From assembly GCA_037576215.1 (NCBI GenBank), contig JBANDB010000003.1:7812001-7876000 (forward strand): 64,000 nt of DNA, read 5' to 3'. Both the position numbers and the translations under genes were made by a program. The notes under the pieces were generated by a model. That model did no database searches. It was not told the origin of the DNA and saw only the letters and a list, made by a program, of their open reading frames with translations. The stretch comes from Armillaria gallica. Taxonomy: Eukaryota; Basidiomycota; Agaricomycetes; Agaricales; Physalacriaceae. Below are positions 34,480 through 45,744 of this stretch, piece by piece (the first letter of the stretch is position 1; every line of letters starts with the position of its first letter).

Positions 34480-36129
34480 TCATCGGAGGGAAGATGGAAG
34501 TGTCCCAGCTTCGTAGTTTAAGTGAGTCAAACCCGCTCTAATATGAGACACAATCCGGCATATCGATACGAACTTCACGTTGACTAGAACAGGAAGGAAG
34601 ATATCACCCAAATACATATTATGAAAGCACATCCGGGACACCGAGAGAGGATTCTGGTGTAAAGCGTTCATTTGGGGGAACGCATAGGAAATAGGTACCC
34701 GCACTATGTTTTTATCGATTAGCTTGGCCAGAGATTGTAGACAATAAATTTGCATACCTGGGAGCGTCTCTTCCTGCTCGTTCGTAGCGCACGAATGCTG
34801 TATCTGTCTGCTGAAAGAACAATGTCATTCCCTCGCATGGGATCATTGCTATTACTGATAAGCCACGCCGATATTTAAAGAGGAGGAGTGCAGGATGACA
34901 TACTTAGGTGATGAGACAGGTGTATAACCCTGTTTGACTTGGCGGGCGTTTGAGCCGCATAGAAGCAGGAGGACAACTCGAGTCTGCTGCTATCAATAAA
35001 CTCACTTGGAGGACACGAATGCGCCTGTCGAAATACCTGACCGTCGGATGAGATGGGCGATGCTAGCGATGGTCTGCAAAAAACGGGGATCAGCCAGAAT
35101 GAAGGGATAATTGTACTGGAAGCGTCACGTACAATCGACAACTAGGAACGAAATATGTATCTCAGGATGGCTCTGTGCGTTGATGCAAGATACTTGTCCA
35201 AGTGGTTTTATAGCCGGAAGGGTGAGGGATTTTCTAATAGGGAACGTGCCACAAGGTATGGTCTCTCGCGGTAGATCCTCATGGCACTGTCGACGAGGCT
35301 TGCTGATAGCTAACGAGAAGAGACATCTCCTATCACTATCGCCACCGCCATCGCCTTCCGAAACGTGGATGTTTGCGCGTCGTATTGGTGGTATGGGATG
35401 GCAGTTGGAGAGACGCGGACATTTGCATGTAGGGAAGGTGATGCCATCAACGCTGACTCCTTCTCCTCACTTGTATGTGGCCGGGCGTCCGTAGTGGCTG
35501 CTCGAATCGGCTATTACGCATCGCCGGGTCCAGTTATCATCACTCTAAGTCGGTGCACCGACCGGCAATGCCAATGAGCAGCGTAGGTCAACATACCTCA
35601 GTAGGTGTTCCAACCGTCTTTCGCCGTTTCTTGTCGTATTGGATAGGTCCTCCTCTGGAACGCGGACGTCGAGCAAGAGAATCGATGCTGATGGATGGAT
35701 AGCAGTGGAAACCCTCGACGACGCCTGTGAGGACACGCCGGCCACTGACACTCTGACTTTGGTGGATATCCATTGCGCCATCTCGCCACCCTTCCCGAGT
35801 ATGTGCGTCTGTTGAACCAGTTGGAAAGACACCTAGACCAGAAAGGAGGTGAACGGCGCAGGATGGAGTCGACACCAATTCATCGGCATTCCTCCTCATG
35901 GTGGACTGGGCATCGGAGGTGGATCGAATTGGCCTAAGAGAAATGTCGATCACTGATCAACAATGAGCGGTGCCACCTAGACCCTCCTCACATCCTCCCG
36001 CTCACTTCAATGTATCCAAGAACACTGACTGCGAGCGTAACATTGATGACAAGCCAGTGGTAGCAATAGTGAGGATTTTTGAGAGGCGCAGGATGACCGG
36101 GACCACCCGCGGTTGACTCGTCATCCGAG
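34480..36129 (+). repeat. degraded composite repeat, copy D (middle blocks)
   Basis: Shares the block ATACCTGGGAGC (34756), CCCTCGCATGGGATCATTGC and later GTAGGTCAACATACCTCAG (35584) with copies A-C, but at lower similarity and with missing parts. It resembles 40.9-42.4 kb more closely. ORFs on either strand (for example 35588-35953(-)) have no recognisable domain. Confidence 0.6.
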
Positions 36130-36205
36130 CCTTCGAGTTAGGGCTTAGATACAGACTCGTACAAGTGCTTCTGTCGCACTGGGTTCGAATCCCCGTAGGA
36201 GAATG
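36130..36205 (+). repeat. tRNA-like module with T-run
   Basis: TACAAGTGCTTCTGTCGCAC then TGGGTTCGAATCCCCGTAGG; GTCTTTTTATTG follows at about 36220. Confidence 0.6.
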
Positions 36206-36539
36206 TCTGGTCGGGAATGTCTTTTTATTGTAAAATAAGGGAAAGGATGGGATTCAAATTACAAGGTGATCGTGAAATATCGCGGGGAATATTTGATAGT
36301 GGTGTTATTCCGCCCAGGAATATATGTCTACGAGATAAGAGTATGAACCTGGGACTTTGCACAAGAGCCCTTAGCGAGCGCACCCTGAAACCCAGCTGGC
36401 TGTAACGATGACTGGCGGGGGTTAAGAGAGGCCTTGCAGAACAGCAGCGCTGGGTTTGGTCCTCAGCAAGGGTATAAGTTGCCCGGCCAGCCATATTTTC
36501 GCATTTGCATCCAGGTGAGAAATAAATTAATATGTCTTG

Positions 36540-36600
36540 TCTCTCCAGTGGTGTACCAGTATACAACTGTCTACCTGGGTTCAATTCCCACTCAGAGCAT
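36540..36600 (+). repeat. tRNA-like module with T-run
   Basis: TCTCTCCAGTGGTGTACCAG, then CTGGGTTCAATTCCCACTC; GCGTTTTTATGC at about 36620. Near-identical to 38685. Confidence 0.6.
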
Positions 36601-36724
36601 GCATTGTTGGAAAGTAAGCGTTTTTATGCTTTATGAGGAATATGGAATATCTTTATTTAGTAAAACGACGCAGTTCAAGCCCAGATGCTGAATCATAACT
36701 CCCAACGCATATGATCTATGTATC

Positions 36725-36787
36725 AAGCCTTTGGTGGTGTAATGGCTAGTGCTTCTGCCATACTGGGTTCGAATCCCGATTCCTAAC
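36725..36787 (+). repeat. tRNA-like module
   Basis: AGCCTTTGGTGGTGTAATGG, then TACTGGGTTCGAATCCCGAT. Of all modules this has the most tRNA-like D-arm, yet the acceptor stem does not pair. Confidence 0.6.
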
Positions 36788-37260
36788 AAAGGATTGGATG
36801 ACGTGATGTCTTGTTTGCATTTTACAATGCCTCGCATTCCAGGGGAATACTAAGTAACGCTCTTGTTTTTCGAGAAGGAATAAACACACCCGTGATTTCT
36901 CCGCTTCCTTCCTTGGAGTATACGGATAATGAAAGGATGGTGACATATCATTCCTCTCTTGATGTAGGGCCCACCGCCGGGGTCATAACACATAACATGA
37001 TTAATTTCTTTTCCAGGCGGAGAACGGAATCTGCAGTATCAAGTCTGGACGTACCTTGTGAATTTCTTTGACTGGTAGGATTGAATATCAGTCGTCTTTC
37101 TATGTTGAGGTTGGTTCAAAGCAAAGGATAATCATATTCCTCTTTCTCCACCAGCGCATACCTCGAAACGAACATATACGTTGCCAGAACAACGAATTTC
37201 AGGCGTACGTCTACAAGAGAAAAGTACAGAGCTCTATAGACGCATGCTTCTTAGGATAGT

Positions 37261-37322
37261 TAAGCCTTTGGTAGCGCTTCGGTTGCAAGCCCTGTGCCGG
37301 GTTCGAATCCCCGTAGGAAAAT
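37261..37322 (+). repeat. tRNA-like module with T-run
   Basis: AAGCCTTTGGTAGCGCTTCG, then CCGGGTTCGAATCCCCGTAG; GTTCTTTTCATTTT at about 37345. Confidence 0.6.
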
Positions 37323-38474
37323 GTTGGAGAGGAGCTATTGCATCGTTCTTTTCATTTTAAATAAGCGCGAGGATAAGTGCATGGCCATTATAATCACTAG
37401 GCAGTCTTGTTCTTTCCGCTGGTAGACGTATTCCCGCAGGAATATAGCGATACTCCTTATTATTACCCAAGGGAGAACGATGTCCACAAGGGAAAAGTAA
37501 GCACGAGCTTGTCCAGCGAGAGGTCTTACGCACGGTCACCCAAATACCCAACTAGTGAGCGTACCCTGAAACCCGTCGAGGTTGATGCGGGAGTACAGCG
37601 CTAGAGTCTTATTGAACACGGCTCATCATTTAAGACTTGGATATAGCCTTGCACTTTTGGAGGCTCGTGATGACGTTTCTGAGACGAACGTCAGTCAAGC
37701 ACGCAGAGGGCACCCTTTAGCTGAACTTAGACGACGAAACATCTCAAAAGTGGCAAAGAACTTTAGGTTCGATGCCATACAGAGAAGTATATTTGAGGGA
37801 AACCATATGCATTGCAGTACACATAAGTTGGGTGGTCTATACTGATTAACTTCGCCGGAGACTGTAGAGGCTAGATGTGTATACCCTGCGCACCACGTTC
37901 ATGGCACGAGACCACGGTCATAATGCACACTGTAAACAGAGACCTATCTCGTCTGATAGCCTCTGGTTCCTTCACGTGGGCTCAAAGCCATGCTGATAGA
38001 GAGTGGCAGCACAGTTTGGATCGTAGACGCGCGCAATTCGGCAGACGTTCGAGCTGGAGCTATCGTGCGAGATGGACGATGCTAGTGATCAACAGGCCCA
38101 TGAGAAGCGCGCCAAATCGAAGCACATATTTAGCCTTGATGTATTGATATTATACTCCGTCACACTCCAGTGCACCGTAAGAGATAACAAGTATTGTCCG
38201 CAGATGTGTCAGGCAAGTAAGCTTGATTCTGGGTGTACAAGTCGCCTTATATAATTGTCATAGTGGGAGTCGATAAAAGACCATGTATGGCTGATGTAAC
38301 AACAAGCTGCTCTAGCGGCGTGGACGGAGGGCTACATTGCTCAGTCACCTTTTCGTATTCACATACAGACAAGCAATAAATAAATACACCTCATCACATA
38401 TAAAATTCCCCGATATTTGAGCTCTACATGCAAATCCAAATGCTGAATTACAATCCCTGACTCGTATAAGTATT

Positions 38475-38538
38475 AAGCCTTTGGTAGCATATCGGCTTGT
38501 ACTTCTGCTGCACTGGGTTCGAATCCCCGTAGGAGAAT
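38475..38538 (+). repeat. tRNA-like module with T-run
   Basis: AAGCCTTTGGTAGCATATCG, then ACTGGGTTCGAATCCCCGTA; GGTTTTTTATCG at about 38560. Confidence 0.6.
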
Positions 38539-38684
38539 ATCGTGTGGGAAAGTCTGCGTTGGTTTTTTATCGTAAATAAGGACATGGACGGTTCAAAGTA
38601 CGAGACGGCGATTCTAAGTGAGGGTATATGTTGCTCAGTGATCTTTTCCTATTCGCATATAGGCGAGAAATAAATTAATATGTC

Positions 38685-38748
38685 TCCTCTCTCCAGTGGT
38701 GTAGCAGCACATCACTGTCGACCTGGGTTCAATTCCCACTCAGAGCAT
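38685..38748 (+). repeat. tRNA-like module with T-run
   Basis: CTCTCCAGTGGTGTAGCAGC, then CTGGGTTCAATTCCCACTC; CATTTTTATGCTG at about 38765. Confidence 0.6.
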
Positions 38749-39270
38749 ACCATACTGAAAGCAGACATTTTTATGCTGTACGAGGAATATCGTTACTGAC
38801 ATCTAAGTGTAGGGGTATTCCCTGTCGTAGCAGCCGGATCCTCCGCAGTGTTATTTCATGGGTGTAATATTCCTCAAGAGTTGAACGACAAAGTAGAAAT
38901 AAAAACCCAGATGTAACTCCCAACTCATACCGTAGGAGAGCTTACTTACGGTGGATTCTCCCTTTCCCTCCGTCTCCCTATCTGATCATCAAGGTCCAGG
39001 AGAGGAGTAAGACTCGAGAGGCAATCAGCGATGAAACCTTGATGTACTTGATGTATCCCTTCCTCAGCCCAGCACACGCACACGTATACGAGTTCTCCAA
39101 ATGAAAACAGCACCCAGCGAGTGCACGTTGTCCTCGGTGCAACTTGCAAGTGTAAAGCTTTATCATGGCGGGGGCGGAAGAGACTGCGTCAACTAACGCA
39201 ATATCAGACATTATACCTCAGTGTTTGGTTTTTATTCAGTAGAGAAGGAGACGTGTACTCGCGTTAAATA

Positions 39271-39336
39271 TGTTCTTCTGTGGTGTAGTGGTTCCCTCAT
39301 GTTCCGAGGTGTGGGTTCAAATCCAGCCGCACAATT
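39271..39336 (+). repeat. tRNA-like module with T-run
   Basis: TTCTGTGGTGTAGTGGTTCC, then GTGGGTTCAAATCCAGCCG; CATTTTTTATTCC at about 39355. Confidence 0.6.
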
Positions 39337-39664
39337 TAGAATGCTTATGACATACATTTTTTATTCCAGACTCAAAACACGTTACACAGGCGAGCGCTGA
39401 ACCACGAGGCCGCATTCAACGGTTAACGAGTACCAATGTAGAAAGTGGACAGGCTCTTATTTCAAGGGTATAGCTGTTCAAGAGGAAATACCAATTAGAT
39501 GCCCCTCAGGCTCTTCGTGCTCTGCTCTCTCTTTCTGTGTCGCGGAGAATTTGAGACTGTATTACTGGTGTGCAGTTTTAATCCCAATACTCGGAGAATA
39601 CTAACAACTCGTGCTAGGTTCAATCTTTTATCTTTGGATGAGCAATTAATTTTGTTTACATCTT

Positions 39665-39713
39665 GTCTCCCCATTGGTGTAGTCGTTAGTGGGTTCGACT
39701 CCCAACAAGAGCC
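39665..39713 (+). repeat. shortened tRNA-like module
   Basis: CCATTGGTGTAGTCGTTAGT runs straight into GGGTTCGACTCCCAACAAG; the anticodon arm is missing. Confidence 0.55.
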
Positions 39714-39848
39714 TCGTGGCTATACGGAATAATGTTTTTCATGCTTATGATGTCCCGAATTAGCCTCACTCTGAAACTCGCAGTTTTTTGCAGACAGAAA
39801 GAAAATCAGAGCTGTTTGATGGCGCGCCGTCTCCTGGCACAAAGCTTG

Positions 39849-39907
39849 TGCTTGTGGTCGTGTTTCAGTTCAAGGTTTGTACTGGGTTCGAATCCCCATA
39901 GGAAAAT
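39849..39907 (+). repeat. tRNA-like module with T-run
   Basis: B-box-like ACTGGGTTCGAATCCCCATA; the A-box part is degraded. CCTTTTCATTTTAAC at about 39930. Confidence 0.5.
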
Positions 39908-40172
39908 GCCACGAAGAGGGTAGAATCCTTTTCATTTTAACAAGGAAAGAGATGCGGTTTGATACTTGTGCCTAGAGAGCTACCTCCATCTCCGACGTAG
40001 TCCCGATAATGGACAACCAGTGCGGAGCCCGAATAATCGCTAGCAAGTGTACTTGAAGTGTACCCTGAATTCACGTTGAATCTTGGTGTGAGAGTCCCCG
40101 GTACAGCACTTGAGTCTCATTATCAGTATGTTGTGCCCTCCCATTTAACACTCGAGTATACATATTGCCTTT

Positions 40173-40183
40173 GGGGGGGGGGG
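40173..40183 (+). repeat. homopolymer G11
   Basis: Run of eleven G. Possibly a G-rich slippage site, or an assembly error. Confidence 0.7.
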
Positions 40184-40357
40184 TGTCGTCCAGGCCCTTG
40201 CACGAAAGCAGCGCAACGGGAGAATGTTCGAGCAAGCAGTTCGTGAAAGTGATTGTCAGTGTTCAAATTTGGGACTCGTTAAGGGAAGCCTTTTGCTAAG
40301 AGATAGATTTGTAGAAGTGTCCGAGCCTTTATACTGTACTTTGTGTCATTCTATGTG

Positions 40358-40423
40358 TATCCTTTATGACCTAGTGGTTAATTCGTGACTACTATTCTGG
40401 GTTTGAATCCTGGTGGGATAGTG
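40358..40423 (+). repeat. tRNA-like module, partly foldable
   Basis: TATCCTTTATGACCTAGTGG then CTGGGTTTGAATCCTGGTGG; the ends TATCC and GGATA can pair over 5 bp, so this is the closest to a closed acceptor stem. TCGTTTTCTTT follows. Confidence 0.55.
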
Positions 40424-40729
40424 AAGTTTCAGTCCATCGTTTTCTTTGCGTCGACTGAATCCGAGTCCGAAACAAAACATTCGCTCTAGAGTCTCGATAT
40501 GTGGTTTTTTACTTTTGAACAATGAACAGTGCACGTCAAACCTATTGTGATCGGAATCACCTAAACGAAGTACTTCTCCGAACCATGTCCCAGTTTATGA
40601 TTCAAACCTCCTTCAAGATTAAGCATATCCATAAGAATTCGGTCCAGGAAGGAAGCCTGGAAGGCCGATCGAGTGTCAGTCATCTTTTTGCATTCGCATG
40701 AGCTGAGGTTCTATGAATTAACACAATTA

Positions 40730-40788
40730 TCTCTATAGTGGTGTAGCCGTTACCAGACCTAGCTGGGTTCGACTCCCAACAAGTGCAT
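40730..40788 (+). repeat. tRNA-like module with T-run
   Basis: TCTCTATAGTGGTGTAGCCG, then GCTGGGTTCGACTCCCAACA; GGCATTTTTTCCC at about 40803. Confidence 0.6.
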
Positions 40789-40899
40789 AACGAACCGTTG
40801 TGGCATTTTTTCCCATCGTATTACTTTGGTTCTAATCAATAGTGTTGTGAGAGACACAAAAAGGCTGGACAGTACATTCAAGGAAAGAAAATCAGAGCT

Positions 40900-42540
40900 C
40901 TTCGACACATGTTTCCCTAGTAATACTTAGGATACTTACTTAGGCTCGCTCGAGTCCTCGTCATCCAAGCGGGCATGACGTCTGCGAGAGAAAAGTACGG
41001 GCCTGTCTAGCAAGAGGACTTCATACTATAGAGAGTAGCAGCACAGATAGGCTCGTAGACGCAGACGATTCAGCAGACTTGTTTGAGTTTCGCGAAAGCA
41101 GGTGGCCAATTCATGTCTGCTGCTATCGGTAAGCTCTCTTGGAGGACACGAGTGCGCAGGCCAACATACCTGAGCTTCAGACGCCGTGAAATGGGCGGTG
41201 CTAGCGATCAAAATGACACTAGCGCTGATGTATGATGGTCTGAAAACAACGAGGATCAGCCGGAATGGCAGGATAATTGTACTGGACGTGTCACGTACGA
41301 TCGACGACTCGAGGTACGGGGTGGGACTTGAATGTGTCGGTTTGATGGATGATGTGTGGCGACCTTGCTGATAGGGAGCGAGCAAACACCTCTCATCGCT
41401 AAGTTCTATAGAGAAAGGTGATGTATGCGTGTTGTATTGGCGGGATGGCAGCAGCGGAGGAGGAATTTGGAGAGGTGCGTCGTATCCGCGGATGTTTGCC
41501 AGCAAAGAAGCCAATACTGTCGAGGTGATTCCTTCCCCTCGCTCGCCACACTCTCTCCTCGATGTATTAGAATACACCGGTGCCAGCCAAAAAGCAAAGC
41601 TCAAGGGTGGATGGCAAGTGCAGTCGAAGTCTCAGTAAAGACCGTGAAGGAGGCCGGGAAGATCGATCGAGAGTTGTATACTCGAACACTACCCTTGCCA
41701 TTCCATCCAGACGAGCCCTCGACATACTGATTTCTAAGCTAGTGCATGGATACGCGGATCCGAGTGGGAGTAGCGAGCTTGTAGCAAAGACGGGTCCGTC
41801 CAGAGACGTCTCTTGACATGACAACGTTGACAGAGCACGACGAATGGAAGCGAGTTATGTAGTTCCTCCTCATACAGCTCCTCGCTCGCTCCGCCGCCTA
41901 TGGACGGCCTCGCTAATCGAAGGCGGATCGAATGGACCTAAGAGTATCGCGTATTGTTTTTAATCACCAACGGCCAACAAGCACGTAGCTTAACGTACCG
42001 TAGTAGGTGCCCTGACTTTCCATACATGGCTCCCTCCCTCTGATGTATCCAAAACGCCGACGACGGTATCGATTCATAGATGTCAAGTAGATGCCAGTAG
42101 CAGTGGTAGAGACAGTCGGGAGGGTTGGCAAGGCTTGATCGAGGGCTAAAATGCTGACATGGACACCCGAGTTGGCGCACAGAACAAGGACCAAGTGCAT
42201 GGGACGGCTTACCCAGACGATCCCTTCCTCTCCCCGTCCTATCATTCCGCGGCACCAATGTCCGGGCCTCAGGCCCAGGACCGGTGTACGAGATGGAAGT
42301 AGCAATGGTGTCTTGAAGTTGAACGTTGTATAAGGCCGCGCGCCGCAAGGGATGTCAAAGTCCGCGTCAAGCCTGCAAGCTTGATTAATGATTCCGGGTG
42401 TCGCCTTGAGCTTCAGTGTCATGGTGAGAGTTGAAGAAAGAGCATGTACGGCTGACGTAACCACAAGCTGCTCTCTCAGCGAGACGGCGTACGCTTATGT
42501 CGCTCAGTCATCTTTTGCATTCGCATCCAGACTAGCAACA
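40900..42540 (+). repeat. degraded composite repeat, copy E (middle blocks)
   Basis: Parallels copy D: CCAACATACCTGAGCTTC (41160), GGTGCTAGCGATC, and at 41920 a block on GGCGGATCGAATGGACCTAA. The longest minus ORF (41026-41604, 192 aa) has no recognisable domain and is only partly kept in copy D. Confidence 0.6.
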
Positions 42541-42554
42541 GATCAATACGTCTT

Positions 42555-42614
42555 GTCTCTCCGGTGGTGTAGCGGTATCACCGTCAAGCTGGGTTCGACT
42601 CCCAACAAGGGCAT
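42555..42614 (+). repeat. tRNA-like module with T-run
   Basis: TCTCCGGTGGTGTAGCGGTA, then GCTGGGTTCGACTCCCAACA; ATCGTTTTTCAC at about 42650. Confidence 0.65.
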
Positions 42615-42780
42615 GGAGTCTCATTGCATGGGCATTGCATCGTTTTTCACAACGTATTATTTGGTTTGAATTCCGACAGTGTTTCGAGGGACACGAGAAG
42701 GATGGAAGGTATATTCAAGGAGAGAAAATTATAGCTCTTTGACGTATGCTTGGTTAACATTTACTTAGGCTCGCTCGTGT

Positions 42781-42843
42781 CAGGCCGTGGGTAGTCTTTC
42801 GGTTATGAGTGCTGTACCTGGTTCAAATCCCCGTAGAAGCATA
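42781..42843 (+). repeat. tRNA-like module with T-run
   Basis: CGTGGGTAGTCTTTCGGTTA, then ACCTGGTTCAAATCCCCGTA; GTCTTTTTATAGG at about 42870. Confidence 0.55.
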
Positions 42844-42879
42844 TGGCAAGAATATTGGGAAAGATAAATATGTCTTTTT

Positions 42880-44100
42880 ATAGGAAAAGGATGGGATTCC
42901 AGGTATAAGGTGACCTTAATATTCGTGGAACATTTCATGATCTTGCTCCTCCTGTGGGTATGAATATTCTTCGCAGAAATATAACCGTACTCCTCGTCAC
43001 CCAAGCGAGGATGATGTCGACGAGAGAAAAACACGAGCCTAGGACTTCGTATAGGAGCTCCAATAACTGACAAGAAAGCGTACGCTGAAACCCGGCGAGG
43101 TTGAGACGGGGTCCAGCAATAGAGGAGCTTATTGAGGACGTCTGATCAGTACGTCGTGTCCTCCCATGTAAGACTTGGATATGGTTTTGCAGTGACTTTT
43201 GAAAGATCATGCTCAAGACTTTGAGACGGACGCCGGTCGAACACGCATATGGGAGCCTTTACTTGAGCTTGGTTAACGAAATGAAAACTGCTTGTTCGCC
43301 AGTCGGGCAAGGAATAGATAAAGAACCACGGAACCACGCAACGGAAAGGCCGGGGGATGTTAGATCGTATCAATCAGTCATGCAAGACCGCGCTAGGCTC
43401 GGTATCAATGTACGGTACGCGCTTCTTCGAGAGGAGTTCTCAGTTGTATTTTGCCTGCGAGAGGAACAAAGGGCAGACAAGCCTTATCCCCAGAATAAAC
43501 TTCGACAGCATGCTGGTCAAAGTCTATAGAAGATACCCAAGGCACGGAATCGAAAGAGACGAGAAGGTATCCTATCAGTGAATCGAAGTCCAGTGTACTA
43601 AGGCGGACATAAACCTAGTAAAGCTTGAATCAGCACCTTCAGAGTGTGGAGCCAAGACCATAATTTTAGCTCACAACAGAGTCAGATGCTCAACGACGAG
43701 TGACAGTAGGAAGAAAGCTGGAAGCAGTCACCGGCGATACGGTCCGATTTCGATTTTGCCAGCATGCAGTGTCCACTGTCTTAGCCACAAACGCCACATT
43801 AATATCCCAGTACGTCTGTCCCACGGGTTCGAGCGTTAAGTCCCAATTTGTCCTCGAGCCTCAGATTTCCCTAATGACGGTGGTTGTTAATCGCTTCACC
43901 TGTACTTCGTTCTTGGATGGGCCGTATACATTTCACAGCCCTGCCTTTCTTATGAAACAAAACAACACGCATTCCCTGCTCTTATTCTTCGGGCGGTCTG
44001 CGGGCGGCATAGTGTTTGATTTGCACACCAACACGCGTCATCGGTAAGTACGATAATTAACGGGTCATTGAACGAATGGACTTGGCGCTTACCAGACTCG
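42880..44100. other. region without supported gene
   Basis: ORFs at 43209-43529 and 43700-44047 have no recognisable domain. From about 43975 the sequence resembles 49040-49110 (GGGCGGTCTGCGGGCGGCAT versus GGGCGGTTTGCGGGCGGCAC), so the SDR duplication reaches at least this far upstream. Confidence 0.45.
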
Positions 44101-44116
44101 GGCGCCAAGAACATAG

Positions 44117-44375
44117 TACTGTTCGATTTCGACCGTAGCTTCATGGGGTGTTACGCGTTATGCTTTATGGGCAAATTACCATAGCTTCATTTACCGAAAT
44201 ATAACGAGAAATTACCATATATAGAGTCTCCGGCGCCAGCCGGCCGCTGAAAGTTCCCAAATTGGGCCGATACTACCTCTCAGAAGGGCCTGTTACGCGT
44301 TACGAATTACCGGGAGCTTCACTTCACAGGGTCCCGTTACGCGTTACGTGAATTAACGGTCGAAATCAAACAGTA
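44117..44375. mobile_element. TA-flanked MITE, 255 bp, in the SDR1 promoter
   Basis: Element 44119-44373 with TA on both sides. Inverted ends CTGTTCGATTTCGACCG and (reversed) CTGTTTGATTTCGACCG. The upstream region of the second SDR has the corresponding empty site (ACATAAAACCGATTATCC at 49290). Three ACGCGT hexamers lie inside. It ends 107 bp before the SDR1 start codon. Confidence 0.8.
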
Positions 44376-44480
44376 ACCCCGATTATCCTCTGCTTCTATA
44401 GGTGAGTACGCTTGAACAGTCATATTCTTTGCCTTCAGTATATTTGCTTCTGACAAGCTTCCTTCAACCCATCATCTACC

Positions 44481-45744
44481 ATGTCGACACCCACCTCCAA
44501 AGGCGTCGCAGTCGTCACCGGCGCCGCTCAAGGCATAGGAAAAGCAATCGCCCTCCGACTCGCATACGATGGATTCGACGTAGCAGTTAATGATATCTCG
44601 CTCGACGTGAAGATCACCAAGCTCCAAGAGGTGCAGACTGAGATCATTGAGAAAGGGCGCCGGTGTGGCGTGTTCCCTGGAGACGTATCAAATGAGGAGG
44701 ACGTCAAGAGTATGGTAGAGGGTGTCGTCGACACGTTAGGCGGACTAGACGTGGTACGTTATCACCCACAACTATGGTGAACCGTACTGAATCTCGCTGA
44801 AGATGGTAGCGAATGCAGGCATATGCCCAACCGCCAGCGTGCTCGACTGTCTGTTTGACATTCTAAACCCTCCCGATCTCACGCTTAACACTCGTATCTT
44901 TCACAGACACGGTCGAACAATGGGACCGCGCGTTTGATATCAACGCCCGCGGGACGTTCCTCTGCTACCAATACGCTGCGAAGCAGATGATCAAACAGGG
45001 TCGAGGGGGGAGGATTATTGGAGCCTCGTCTTCTGCTGGGAAACAAGGCACGTTTCAGTTCTCTTGTCATCTGAGACCCTTATTGATGGCTCGCCAGGCG
45101 TGCGGATGATGTCGCTCTATTCGGCGACCAAGTCTGCTATCAGGGGGTTAACCCAGGGTGCTGGTGAGTGCCGTTGGGTATTCAGTGGTCATGCCTCATA
45201 TCGTGCGCGGAATAGCCCTCGATTTGGGAAAGTTCGGAATCACTGTTAATGCATACGCGCCAGGTAGCACCATTATCAGAACCCTGTACGCACTTTCTGA
45301 TTCTGCTTTTAGGTGCAGTGGATACCGAAATGAGTGATTGCTTTCTATCTTACGACTTGCGGGCTTCCGTACTCATTTGCGTTCTAGGTAGGGAGACTGC
45401 ACTACAAAAAGGAAACATGGAGGAGGTTATCCAGTTGGTTCGTATTGGGGCTGCTCGTATTTTCGACGTCTGTGCTCAAGGAATGCCGGTAGAATGTGGC
45501 CCGCTCTGCTGTGGATTATATCGGGCAACCAGAGGATGTCACGGGATTGGTATCATATCTGGCCTCGAAAGAAGCACGTTTTATGACAGGTATGAACGTT
45601 TCATTTCTGGGAGTGTATTTGGTATTGATATGTTTCCGTTGAAGGTCAAACGGTGTGTTTCTATTTAAGAATATTGTCCGATTGGCGTCCTAGTGACTGA
45701 TTATCTGCTAGGTTGGAATCAACGGGGGGTGGTGTTTCGACTAG
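44481..45744 (+). CDS. short-chain dehydrogenase/reductase 1, 10 exons, 260 aa
   Basis: Classical cytosolic SDR; NAD(P)-dependent oxidoreductase, substrate unknown. Exons by eye: 44481-44753, 44803-44848, 44907-45047, 45098-45163, 45216-45263, 45313-45333, 45388-45437, 45493-45589, 45645-45652, 45712-45744; 261 codons with the stop. Cofactor motif TGAAQGIG (13-20), NAG (95-97), and the tetrad N119, S147-149, Y161 and K165 (YSATK) are present; the end GINGGWCFD is typical of the diacetyl-reductase/meso-butanediol dehydrogenase-like group. The donor of intron 3 reads AAG|GCACGT, a GC-AG intron; the paralogue has GTGCGT there. Exon 9 is 8 nt. It forms a tandem pair with the gene at 49409, and a MITE sits in its promoter. 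Confidence 0.9.

Noticed and set aside
36725..36787. Functional tRNA gene
   Set aside because: D-arm and T-arm are tRNA-like, but no closed seven-pair acceptor stem and no clear anticodon stem can be formed. The same holds for the other modules, so they are listed as repeats.
41026..41604. 192-aa minus-strand ORF as a gene
   Set aside because: It falls in a degraded composite repeat; the matching part in copy D is broken differently, which is not what a conserved gene would show.
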